This document shows, one piece after another, positions 1 to 7,500 of a stretch of DNA of 20,852 nucleotides (position 1 is the stretch's first letter; each line of letters begins with the position of its first letter). Made by a program: the position numbers and the translations under genes. The notes beneath the pieces are model-generated. The model searched no databases, was not told the DNA's origin, and saw only the letters and a program-made list of their open reading frames with translations. Source of the stretch: an uncultured Ruminococcus sp. (GTDB lineage: Bacteria > Bacillota_A > Clostridia > Oscillospirales > Acutalibacteraceae); contig CADBXH010000054.1 of assembly GCA_902798605.1 (NCBI GenBank), forward strand, positions 1 to 20,852, in the 5' to 3' direction.

Positions 1-13
1 GGGGCAAAAAATA

Positions 14-33
14 ACGGGTGTTTTCGCACCCGT
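14..33 (-). terminator. Terminator downstream of the XRE regulator gene
   Basis: A 7-bp perfect stem, ACGGGTG pairing with CACCCGT around a 6-nt loop, is followed on the minus strand by a run of T (the A-rich bases 5-13 on the plus strand). It lies about 65 bases beyond the stop codon of the XRE gene, as expected for Rho-independent termination of that transcript. Confidence 0.75.
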
Positions 34-98
34 GCCTTAATAGTGCGAATAACATTATACATCAACCCGCTCCCTTTGTCAACAGTTTTTTTGAAATT

Positions 99-371
99 TT
101 AAATTAATTTTTTTATATCCTCTATTTCCTCTTGTACAGCAGACAAACGTTTTTTTATTTCTTCATTTTCTTTGACATCAATATTCAATCGTCCAACCAA
201 ATAATCAATGCTTACGTGAAAAAAATCCGCAAGCTTGATCAAGGCAAAACTATCCGGATTTGTTTTACCTGTTTCATAATTTGATAATGTTTTTTGGTCT
301 ATTCCCGTTGCCTTGGCAACGTCTATTTGCCGTAAATCCATATCTTCTCTCAAATCTCTGATTCTAAGCAT
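99..371 (-). CDS. XRE/Cro-family helix-turn-helix repressor, 90 aa
   Basis: Small DNA-binding regulator. The start is the ATG at 371, the first in-frame ATG after an AGGAGG about 11 bases upstream; reading from 392 would need a TTG start and would overlap that site. Residues about 4-58 form a typical HTH_3 domain (IRDLREDMDLRQIDVAKATG, then DQKTLSNYETGKTNPD and FFHVSIDYLVGR). The C-terminal 25 residues (ENEEIKKRLSAVQEEIEDIKKLI) are charged and heptad-like, probably a short dimerising coiled coil. There is no peptidase or ligand domain. It is divergent from the GtrII-like gene, and the shared intergenic region holds a perfect palindrome over the expected start of the opposite transcript, so it probably represses that gene and perhaps itself; this is inferred from layout. 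Family assignment is firm, target unproven. Confidence 0.88.
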   Translation of the reverse strand: MLRIRDLREDMDLRQIDVAKATGIDQKTLSNYETGKTNPDSFALIKLADFFHVSIDYLVGRLNIDVKENEEIKKRLSAVQEEIEDIKKLI

Positions 372-421
372 ACCAATAATCGCCTCCTGCAATTATCGTA
401 CTATTATTTTACTAAAATATA

Positions 422-450
422 TTGACACACTAATATATTCCTTATATAAT
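422..450 (+). promoter_or_regulatory. Consensus sigma-A promoter for the GtrII-like gene
   Basis: TTGACA (422-427) and TATAAT (445-450) are separated by exactly 17 bases, a full match to both sigma-A hexamers. Transcription would start near 457, about 58 bases before the GTG start. The spacer carries CACTAATATATT, which resembles half of the palindrome just downstream. Confidence 0.85.
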
Positions 451-456
451 TAGTTT

Positions 457-472
457 TACTAATATATTAGTA
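457..472. promoter_or_regulatory. 16-bp perfect palindrome, likely repressor operator
   Basis: TACTAATATATTAGTA is perfectly self-complementary and overlaps the expected transcription start of the plus-strand promoter. Related sequences, CACTAATATATT at 428-439 and TTTACTAAAATATA just upstream of 422, suggest several binding sites for one dimeric protein. The adjacent XRE protein is the obvious candidate, by inference. Confidence 0.6.
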
Positions 473-514
473 TGATTTCTGTTTGGGATAATATTTTAGT
501 AGGAGATGTTTATT

Positions 515-1996
515 GTGTTATCCAATCGAGTTAAGAAATTTGATGTTAAATCCTTTTTGTTATTGCTGCTATTTAATATTCTGGCTTTGCTTCCGCTGAT
601 TTGTTTTGCGTTTCAACATTTCAGCATTGACAGTTATGGAATGATTGATAATTACGATTCCCATTGCCTATGGTGGATCGGATGCTTTCGCTACTTTGGT
701 TCTTTAGTAAGTAAAATATGGTTTATGATTGGGAATGACCCGGTTATAAATCCAATTCTTGATGTTATTTGTTATATTGTTATAGTCGGGATATCTTCTG
801 CCAGTTTGTCTTTTTTCATTTATAAAAAACTTGATCATAAATCCATTTCCAGTTTATTAATTGTTAATACATCTGCTCTAATCACTCTCATTAACCCTTG
901 GTTTTCTGATATGCTTACATTCCCCGAATGTATTTTTGCAACTACAATTGGAGTTATGTTTTGTATTTCAAGTTTGATTATATTCAGCAGTATAAAGAAT
1001 AAAGCAATCAAATATCTAATATCCGGATTTATGCTTATTTGTTCAACAGCTGTATTGCAACAGTTTTTTGTCGTCTTTATTATATACTTGTTCTTATTAA
1101 CTTCGATTGAAACAATAAACAACAATCAAACCACAAAACAACTTTGTATTAAATACCTCTCTCTTATTATCTACTTAATTTCCTGTGCAACTCTTTATTT
1201 TGTTATTGGAATAGGTTTACAAAAGCTCTTTGATATTTCTCCCAATTCCAGAGTCGCGCTCAACCTTGAGTCCATAATAAACAATCTAAAATACTTTGCC
1301 TTTAATCAGCATAGCTACCTTAAAGGAAGGGGATTCTTTAACACGGAAATACTAACCGTATGCTATTTGGTAGTAATTGCGATTTGGATTATTTCCTTTG
1401 TTTATTATATAAAAAAGCATAAATTTAACGCTAAAGCTGTATTTTTGCTTATTAGTTATATTGCGGCATATGCGTCATCATTCGGTATGGGACTGATTTC
1501 GACCTCCCGCTCCCACCGTACTATGTTCGGCTTATTCTCCGTATTTGCATTGTTTTCAATAGGTTCGATCCTGTTGATGAACAATAAAATAACAAAGCGG
1601 ATCCTTTGCGTTGTATTATTAGTAGTATATGGACTAAGCGTTTTTAAAACAGTTGAAATGTCGATCGATCAATACAAAGGCAACACTACTGAAAAAGTAT
1701 ATGCAAATCTGTATTTATCAGAGATAAATGCATACGAAAAGTCAACAGGAAACACTGTTAAAAACATTGAAATATGCACGGACAAACATTGCGATACAAC
1801 AAAAGGCGAAAGCGCATTAACAGTAAGATACGCCTTTGAACCGTTAATGAAGTATATTTCAAATAGAGATTTTATTGTAAAAGACCTCACTGATAATCAA
1901 ATCAAAAAGGAATTTGAAAGCAATGACTGGAATGAATACAATCCTAATGAACAAATGATATTTAACGGCGATACACTTTACTTGTGTGTTTACTAA
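515..1996 (+). CDS. GtrII-like polytopic membrane glycosyltransferase, 493 aa
   Basis: Probable transfer of a sugar from a polyprenyl-phosphate donor to a surface glycan on the outer membrane face, as known for phage GtrII-type proteins. The start is taken as GTG at 515: AGGAG at 501-505 touches the ATG at 506 but is correctly spaced (9 bases) from this GTG. Near the N-terminus, after the first hydrophobic helix, comes an acidic/aromatic loop (FSIDSYGMIDNYDSHCLWW) resembling the Asp-containing first loop of this family. About ten further hydrophobic helices fill residues 60-390, and the last 100 residues are polar, probably extracytoplasmic. The gene is markedly AT-rich with A/T-ending codons, unlike leuA or recQ, which suggests horizontal transfer together with its XRE neighbour. 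The sugar is unknown. An unrelated polytopic glycan enzyme cannot be excluded without a profile search. Confidence 0.72.
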   Translation: MLSNRVKKFDVKSFLLLLLFNILALLPLICFAFQHFSIDSYGMIDNYDSHCLWWIGCFRYFGSLVSKIWFMIGNDPVINPILDVICYIVIVGISSASLSFFIYKKLDHKSISSLLIVNTSALITLINPWFSDMLTFPECIFATTIGVMFCISSLIIFSSIKNKAIKYLISGFMLICSTAVLQQFFVVFIIYLFLLTSIETINNNQTTKQLCIKYLSLIIYLISCATLYFVIGIGLQKLFDISPNSRVALNLESIINNLKYFAFNQHSYLKGRGFFNTEILTVCYLVVIAIWIISFVYYIKKHKFNAKAVFLLISYIAAYASSFGMGLISTSRSHRTMFGLFSVFALFSIGSILLMNNKITKRILCVVLLVVYGLSVFKTVEMSIDQYKGNTTEKVYANLYLSEINAYEKSTGNTVKNIEICTDKHCDTTKGESALTVRYAFEPLMKYISNRDFIVKDLTDNQIKKEFESNDWNEYNPNEQMIFNGDTLYLCVY

Positions 1997-2016
1997 CTTA
2001 TTAATGTCGTTAGTAA
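1990..2016 (+). terminator. Weak hairpin at the end of the GtrII-like gene
   Basis: TTACTAAC and GTTAGTAA form an 8-bp stem around an 11-nt loop, starting inside the last codons of the gene. It is AT-rich and lacks a clear T-run, so it may be a poor terminator or a transcript-end stabiliser. No better terminator was found before the leuA promoter. Confidence 0.35.
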
Positions 2017-2040
2017 TTACATCATTTTGCTTGATCCGGC

Positions 2041-2145
2041 GGGCTTGCAATGCAAGCCCCTACATCTGTTGAGGTCAGCTTTTTCTCTCCGCATTGTTCA
2101 GCTTATTTCAACGTACAGCTTGCGGGCGGACACACGGGTCCGCCC
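2041..2145. repeat. Two REP-like palindromes with a shared CCCCTAC edge
   Basis: GGGCTTGCaatGCAAGCCC lies at 2041-2059, and GGGCGGAC pairs with GTCCGCCC at 2124-2145. Both are preceded by GC and followed by CCTAC, as if the same type of short repeat had been placed twice in one spacer. Small GC-rich palindromes of this form are familiar in Clostridia intergenic regions. They encode nothing recognisable. Confidence 0.6.
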
Positions 2146-2177
2146 CTACGTTTATATAAACTATTTTCCTAAAAGCC

Positions 2178-2206
2178 TTGACATTACAAAGTCTTGTGTA
2201 TATAAT
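2178..2206 (+). promoter_or_regulatory. Consensus sigma-A promoter of the leuA T-box transcript
   Basis: TTGACA (2178-2183) and TATAAT (2201-2206) are separated by 17 bases. Both hexamers are perfect, so control probably acts at the downstream riboswitch. The start would be near 2213, giving a leader of about 314 bases before leuA. Confidence 0.9.
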
Positions 2207-2212
2207 ATGTAT

Positions 2213-2494
2213 AATAACAAAATAACCCCTGAAAAACTGTGACGGGAATAAGATATAAGCTTGCAAGCAAAGAGAGCCGGCGGGTGGTGTAAGACCGGCG
2301 TGAGAGCTTATATGGATAGCTCATCCCTGAGTTTTCCGCGTGAATCTTTTAGCGCGGAACGCGTGACTGCGTTACCGGTCAGGACTTTGTTGGAAGTCTG
2401 TGAGGGCTGTACGGCGACGTGCGGCTGAATTTGGGTGGTATCACGGAATTATTTCGTCCCTTAATCAACTATGTTGTTTTGGGGGCTTTTTTTG
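2213..2494 (+). promoter_or_regulatory. T-box riboswitch, leucine specifier CUC, controlling leuA
   Basis: The leader senses uncharged tRNA-Leu and allows leuA transcription when leucine is scarce. Stem I is closed by GGGA (2244-2247) pairing with TCCC (2324-2327) and continues with ATATAAGCT pairing with AGCTTATAT. An apical GCCGG/CCGGC stem carries the typical GGTGTAAG segment. The specifier loop shows CTC at 2320-2322 followed by A, a leucine codon. The T-box is at 2431-2446 (TTGGGTGGTATCACGG), with TGGT free to bind the tRNA NCCA end. In the antiterminator, GGG (2433-2435) and ACG (2443-2445) pair with CGTCCC (2455-2460), leaving a 7-nt bulge. The same CGTCCC bases form the base of the terminator, so the two folds exclude each other. 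Confidence 0.93.
2456..2493 (+). terminator. Regulated terminator of the leuA T-box
   Basis: GTCCC (2456-2460) pairs with GGGGC (2482-2486), and an upper CAAC/GTTG stem (2466-2475 region) closes around TAT. Seven T follow at 2487-2493. Its 5' arm is shared with the antiterminator. Confidence 0.88.
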
Positions 2495-2526
2495 TTATAT
2501 ATGTATTATATATGGAGGCAATAAAA

Positions 2527-4203
2527 ATGAAACCGTCTTATCAAAAGTACATTCCGTTCAAGCAAATCGACATTCCCGACAGGACCTGGCCGAACAAAGT
2601 TATCGACCACGCTCCGATCTGGTGCAGCGTTGATCTCCGCGACGGCAACCAGGCTCTTGTTGATCCGATGAATCTCGAGGAAAAGCTGGAGTTCTTCCAC
2701 GCGCTTTGCGATATGGGCTTTAAGGAGATCGAGATCGGATTCCCGAGCGCGTCGGAGACCGAGTATGAGATCTGCCGCGAGCTGATCGAAAACAACCATA
2801 TCCCCGACGACGTTACGATCCAAGTCCTTGTCCAGGCGCGCGAGCACCTTATCAAAAAGACCTTTGAGGCTATCAAGGGCGCGAAAAACGTTATCGTTCA
2901 CTTTTACAATTCGACCTCGACCTTGCAGAGAAAGGTCGTTTTCAAGACCGATATGCAGGGCGTTATCGACATCGCCGTTGACGGCGCCAAGCTCATCAAA
3001 AAGCTCACCGACGAATACGAGGGCGACACGAACATCCGCTTTGAGTATTCGCCCGAGAGCTTCAGCGGCACCGAAATGGACAACGCCGTTGAAATCTGCG
3101 ACAGGGTCATCGAGGCGCTCGGCTCTACCAAGGAAAATCCCGTTATCCTCAACCTGCCCAACACCGTTGAGATGTGCACACCGAACACCTTTGCGGATCA
3201 GATCGAATACTTTATCCGTCACCTGAATCACCGCGAGGCGGCGATAATCAGCGTTCATCCCCACAATGACCGCGGCTGCGGCGTGGCTGCAGGCGAGCTT
3301 GCTATGCTCGCGGGAGCCGAGAGAGTTGAGGGCACATTGTTCGGCAACGGCGAGAGAACCGGTAATATGGACATCGTCACAATGGGACTTAATATGTATA
3401 CCCAGGGCGTCGATCCCGAGCTCGACTTCTCTAACCTGCCGAAGCTCAGGGATATTTATGAGCGCTGCACGGGTATGAAGATCGACCCGCGCCAGCCGTA
3501 TATCGGCGAGCTGGTATTCACCGCTTTCTCGGGCTCTCACCAAGACGCTATCAACAAGGGTCATCAGTATATGAAGGACAGCGGTACCGAGTACTGGGAG
3601 ATCCCCTACCTCCCCATCGACCCCGCGGATGTAGGCAGAGAGTACGAGCCGATCATCAGGATCAATTCGCAGTCCGGCAAGGGCGGCGCGGCGTTCGTTA
3701 TGAGCAACACCTTCGGCTTTGATCTGCCCAAGCGTATGCACCCCGAATTCTCCGCGCTTGTTCAGGCAAAGTGCGAGGAGCTCGGCCGCGAGCTTGTTCC
3801 CAAGGAGCTGTACGAGGTGTTTGAGAAGAATTACATCACCAACCCGATGAAATACAGGCTCAAGAGCAGGAAGATATATGAGGAGAGCGACAACGGCGTC
3901 GACTACGTTCACTTTAGGGGCATTATGAAAATCGGCAGCGATGTTGAGGTCAAGCTCAAGGGCACGGGCAACGGCCCGATCGACGCTTTCTTTAACGCGC
4001 TAAAGAAGGTCGGACTCGACAAATACGAGTTCATCAACTACAGCCAGCACGCTATCTCTCAGGGCTCTGACTCAAAGGCGGTATCGTATATCGAGCTCAA
4101 AAAGCCCGACGGAAATAACATCTTCGGCATCGGCATTGATTCCAATGTCAACGTGGCATCTGTGCTTGGTGTGTTGAACGCGATCAATCGCGCGGAAGCG
4201 TAA
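2527..4203 (+). CDS. leuA: 2-isopropylmalate synthase, long type 2 form, 558 aa
   Basis: Condenses acetyl-CoA with 2-ketoisovalerate to 2-isopropylmalate, the committed step of leucine synthesis, in the cytoplasm. The start is the ATG at 2527, with GGAGG at 2514-2518; the frame stays open 36 codons upstream only because it runs through the T-box terminator. The N-terminal opening (YIPFKQIDIPDRTWPNKVI) and the length are those of the LeuA type 2 subfamily. The HMGL-like catalytic barrel shows LRDGNQ (37-42), HPHND (H244, H246, N247, D248) as metal ligands, and GNGERTGN. After about residue 420 comes the C-terminal LeuA dimerisation/leucine feedback domain. It is preceded by a leucine T-box and followed by two terminators, so it is a single-gene transcript without leuBCD in the window. 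Confidence 0.97.
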   Translation: MKPSYQKYIPFKQIDIPDRTWPNKVIDHAPIWCSVDLRDGNQALVDPMNLEEKLEFFHALCDMGFKEIEIGFPSASETEYEICRELIENNHIPDDVTIQVLVQAREHLIKKTFEAIKGAKNVIVHFYNSTSTLQRKVVFKTDMQGVIDIAVDGAKLIKKLTDEYEGDTNIRFEYSPESFSGTEMDNAVEICDRVIEALGSTKENPVILNLPNTVEMCTPNTFADQIEYFIRHLNHREAAIISVHPHNDRGCGVAAGELAMLAGAERVEGTLFGNGERTGNMDIVTMGLNMYTQGVDPELDFSNLPKLRDIYERCTGMKIDPRQPYIGELVFTAFSGSHQDAINKGHQYMKDSGTEYWEIPYLPIDPADVGREYEPIIRINSQSGKGGAAFVMSNTFGFDLPKRMHPEFSALVQAKCEELGRELVPKELYEVFEKNYITNPMKYRLKSRKIYEESDNGVDYVHFRGIMKIGSDVEVKLKGTGNGPIDAFFNALKKVGLDKYEFINYSQHAISQGSDSKAVSYIELKKPDGNNIFGIGIDSNVNVASVLGVLNAINRAEA

Positions 4204-4207
4204 TGCG

Positions 4208-4242
4208 ATTGACAATTGACAATTAACAATTAACGATTAACA
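4208..4242. repeat. Five tandem 7-bp AT-rich units
   Basis: ATTGACA, ATTGACA, ATTAACA, ATTAACG and ATTAACA run head to tail directly after the leuA stop. This is a degenerate microsatellite-like array between the stop codon and the terminator, with no coding potential visible. Confidence 0.7.
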
Positions 4243-4243
4243 G

Positions 4244-4277
4244 CGGCGTTCCGGTTATTTTCGGAACGCCGATTATT
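4244..4277 (+). terminator. leuA terminator
   Basis: A perfect 10-bp stem, CGGCGTTCCG (4244-4253) with CGGAACGCCG (4262-4271), is followed by ATTATTTTT. It is a strong Rho-independent terminator for leuA. Confidence 0.92.
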
Positions 4278-4287
4278 TTTCAAAAGC

Positions 4288-4332
4288 AAAACGGTTGTAT
4301 CAAAGTGGCTCTGATACAACCGTTTTTTTAGT
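4288..4332. terminator. Strong bidirectional terminator between leuA and the SASP gene
   Basis: AAAACGGTTGTATCA (4288-4302) and TGATACAACCGTTTT (4312-4326) form a perfect 15-bp stem with a T-run on the plus strand and an A-rich left side. It lies downstream of both convergent transcripts and can end both. Confidence 0.85.
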
Positions 4333-4355
4333 TTAGTAACTACGCTGTTGCGTGA

Positions 4356-4451
4356 TTACTTCATGCTGTTTTCGTAAGACTCGATCATCTTTTTAACCAT
4401 CTGTCCGCCGACAGAACCTGCCTGGATCTGGTTGCTGTTATAATTTGACAT
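4356..4451 (-). CDS. Very short alpha/beta-type SASP-like protein, 31 aa
   Basis: The 31-residue product begins MSNYNSNQIQ and continues with AGSVGGQMVKKMIESYENSMK. GSVGG followed by a basic amphipathic helix is the hallmark of the second half of alpha/beta-type small acid-soluble spore proteins, which coat and protect spore DNA. The ATG at 4451 has an AAGGAG (complement of 4460-4465) about 8 bases upstream, and the stop is followed by a strong hairpin, so this is a complete gene unit. Usual family members have about 60-70 residues, with an N-terminal helix containing the GPR protease site (pattern E-I/F-A); that half is absent here. It may be a naturally minimal SASP or a decayed one kept in frame. 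No clear sigma-G promoter was identified. Confidence 0.75.
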   Translation of the reverse strand: MSNYNSNQIQAGSVGGQMVKKMIESYENSMK

Positions 4452-4480
4452 CGTTTTTTCTCCTTGTCTATCTATATTAA

Positions 4481-4511
4481 GCGGCGGATCAACCTCTTGA
4501 TTTATCGCCGC
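4481..4511 (-). other. Hairpin between the sensor kinase and SASP genes
   Basis: GCGGCG and CGCCGC flank an inner ATCAA/TTGAT stem. On the minus strand it lies after the kinase stop and before the SASP ribosome binding site, without a clear T-run. It may be a weak terminator of the kinase transcript or a leader structure of the SASP mRNA. Confidence 0.4.
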
Positions 4512-4567
4512 ATTAGTAGTGTTAGGAGAAATGCGTTTTTTATGATTTGAAAATTTTGTTATTTATT

Positions 4568-7500
4568 TTAATTCCGGTTTGCCTCCCAGATCAGCTCCTC
4601 GAGGGTGTTGTAGAGGTGCTGCGGTTCTACCGGCTTTGATAGGTGGGCGTTCATACCGACCTGGAGAGAACGCTGAACGTCCTCGTCAAAGGCGTTGGCG
4701 GTCATCGCGATGATCGGCACCTTTTTGGCGTCGGGGCGATCAAGCGCGCGGATATTTTGGGTGGCTTCAAGTCCGTCCATCTCGGGCATACGCACATCCA
4801 TCAAAACGGCGTCGTAATAGTCCGGCTCGCTTTTTTCAAACATCTCGACGGCTATTTTGCCGTTTTCGGCGTGGTCGATTAACGCTTCCTTTTTGAGCAT
4901 AAGCTGCTTCATTATCTCGGCGTTGATGAAAACATCCTCCGCCATAAGTATGCGCTTGCCTTTTAGATCGACAACCACGCTGTTGTTTATCAGGTTTATG
5001 TTATTTTTGCGCGCGACACGCTCAAACTCGCTCATCACGTCCGCCGCGTTGGTCGGCTTGAGCAAAAAGCTGTCTGCGCCGCACGCGACCGCCTCTTCCA
5101 TAATATCATCAAAGCTGAACGCTGTCATAATGATGACTGTCGTCTCTTTATCGTATGTGCCGCGGATCTTTTTGGCAATTTCAAGGCTGTCTTTGCCGCG
5201 CACGTCTCTGTCCAACAGCACCAGATTGTACGGATCGTGCTTGACGGACTGCACGCGGAGCTTACGCATTGCGTCCTTGCCGCTGTTGCAGATATCCGCC
5301 GTGACGCCGATCTCTCCGAGCACAAGCTGAGCGTGCTCGGCGGCAATATTGTCGCTGTCAACAACGAGCACGCGCATATCCTGCGGCTTGATGCTGCCGG
5401 CTATCATACCCTTGTGGTCGCTGTTATTGAGCGTCACGATCACAGTGAACTCCGAGCCGAAGCCCTTTTCGGACTCAACAGTGATAGTGCCGTTCATCAG
5501 CTCTACGATGTTTTTGGTGATCGCCATACCGAGTCCGGTGCTGCCGTATTTGTTTTTCTTTTCGCTGTTTTCCTGGGTGAACGGATCGAATAACTTGGGG
5601 ATGAATTCATCGCTGATACCGATACCCGTATCCTTTATGACAAATTTGAGGGTTGATTTATCTTCAAACGTCGCTGTGCGCTCGACCGTAAACGTCACCT
5701 TGCCGGGAGCCTCGGTGAACTTTATGGCGTTACTCAGGATGTTTATGAGCACCTGCTTGAGCTTTAGATCATCGCCGAAATAGTAGTCCGACAACTCACC
5801 TATCAGTCTGCACTCATAGCGCAGTCCCTTTTCGCCGCACTGCGACATTACGATGCTGTTGATCTGCTCCAACATTCCCCTGAACGAGAATTCTTCGGCG
5901 CGCAAATTAAGTCTGCCGGATTCGATACGGCTCATATCGAGTATATCGTTGATGAGCATCATAAGATGATGCGCGCTTCCGTTGATTTTTTCGAGATAAT
6001 TGCGGGTCTTTTCAGAGATATTATCGTCCTGAAGCGCCAAGCTGTCGAGCCCGATAATGGCGTTCATAGGCGTGCGGATCTCGTGGCTCACATTTGAGAG
6101 GAAGGATGTTTTTGCTGAGTTTGCCTCCTGAGCGGCGGCAAGCGCCTGGGCAAGAGCCTCGTTCTTTGCTATTGACTCGCGCATCTCGGAGTCAACATTG
6201 GTAAAGCCCAAAACCACAGCGTGGATCCAGGTTTCTTCGCCGTCGCCGCCGCTGCGGACGCTTGCGGCTCTTATCATCTCGTAGTATTCTTCTCCCTGCC
6301 GCCTTACAAGATAGCGGTAACCGATTATGCTGTTTTTAGTAAGCTCTCCGCGGATATTCTGCGGGTCTATAAATTGCAGGAACCCGTCGCGGTACGCCTC
6401 GTCAACAGATGCTTCGGCGTATTTTGAAATATATTTGATATACGGAAAGTGTACGCCTTCGTCGTGCTGATCCAACGCAAATGGATCGGAACGGTAGCAT
6501 ACTGCGTCGTCGGCGTCAAGATCGACATGGTAAATGCTGCGGTAGTCGGAGGAAAGGGCGTTGATCATCTTGTCCTGCTCCTCGCGAATACTTTGCTCGC
6601 TCAGCAGACGCTCCTGAAGCTTTAGCTTTTCCTCAAGCTCCTGTTGGCGGACTTCTCTTGCCTTGATGTTCGAGATCTCGGTAACATCAACGCACAATCC
6701 CATTATACAGATCTTGCCTAAGCTGTCGATGAACCTTACCTTGGTAGTCTGCAGGCTGCGTGTCTCCGTCCCGTCGCTGCCGGGCACGTCCTCATAGAAA
6801 ACATACGGCTCATCCATAGACAAAGCCGTCTGATCCTGCTCGACAAACCGCTCTGCGTTCTCTTCGTCAAATATATCAAAGTCGGTCAAGCCCACGACAT
6901 CGTCGGGCTCGCTTCTGTGGGCGTATTCGGCAAACTCCTGATTGCACGCGAGGTAGACTCCTGTTTCCGCGTCCTTTGAAAAGGTCATCGCGGAGATATT
7001 TGAGAGCATTGAGGTTATGGAGTCGACAAGATCGGCGATTCCCTGTACGATTTTTACCTGCTCTGCAAGGCGCTTGTTTTCTTCCTTTGCCTTTTTGACT
7101 TCAAGCAGCGCGCGTTCGGCGTCTCTAACCGCGCGCAATTCCGAGTCTACATCCTTGAAGCCGATAGTTATTCCCATTCGGTTTCCGTACAAGTCGAGCT
7201 TACCGATATCGACACGGAAAAAACGCGGCGCAGATTCGTCGTCATACTGACGGAGAAACGTGGTCGAAAACTGATCCTTGTCCTTAAGCTGCTTTATCAT
7301 TTCTTTTACAGACAGCTCACGCTGCACACGCTCGCGATCCTCGGGGGCTACCATCGTGTTGACAAGGACCTCCCTGTCGCGGGAATAGTTAGTTTCCCTT
7401 GCGGGCTTTCTGATAGAATTCGGGATAACGCTGTTGTCAAAGGTATCGGAAAAATAAAGAGTCCAGTGCTCGGTCTCTATGTCGTCGATTACCCATACGG

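Noticed and set aside
2027..2242. 71-codon open frame in the spacer before leuA
   Set aside because: It runs through two palindromic repeats and the leuA promoter, has no ribosome binding site and gives no protein-like sequence.
2419..2526. N-terminal extension of leuA by 36 codons
   Set aside because: These codons lie in the T-box antiterminator and terminator. A proper GGAGG precedes the ATG at 2527, where family similarity begins.
2506..3912. A 468-codon open frame on the strand opposite to leuA
   Set aside because: It is a mirror frame created by the GC-rich codon pattern of leuA. It shows no recognisable domain or ribosome binding site, and the plus strand is a certain gene.
5237..5593. 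Several plus-strand open frames across the sensor kinase region (4643-7744)
   Set aside because: All are shadows of the kinase reading frame, which has continuous domain matches on the minus strand.
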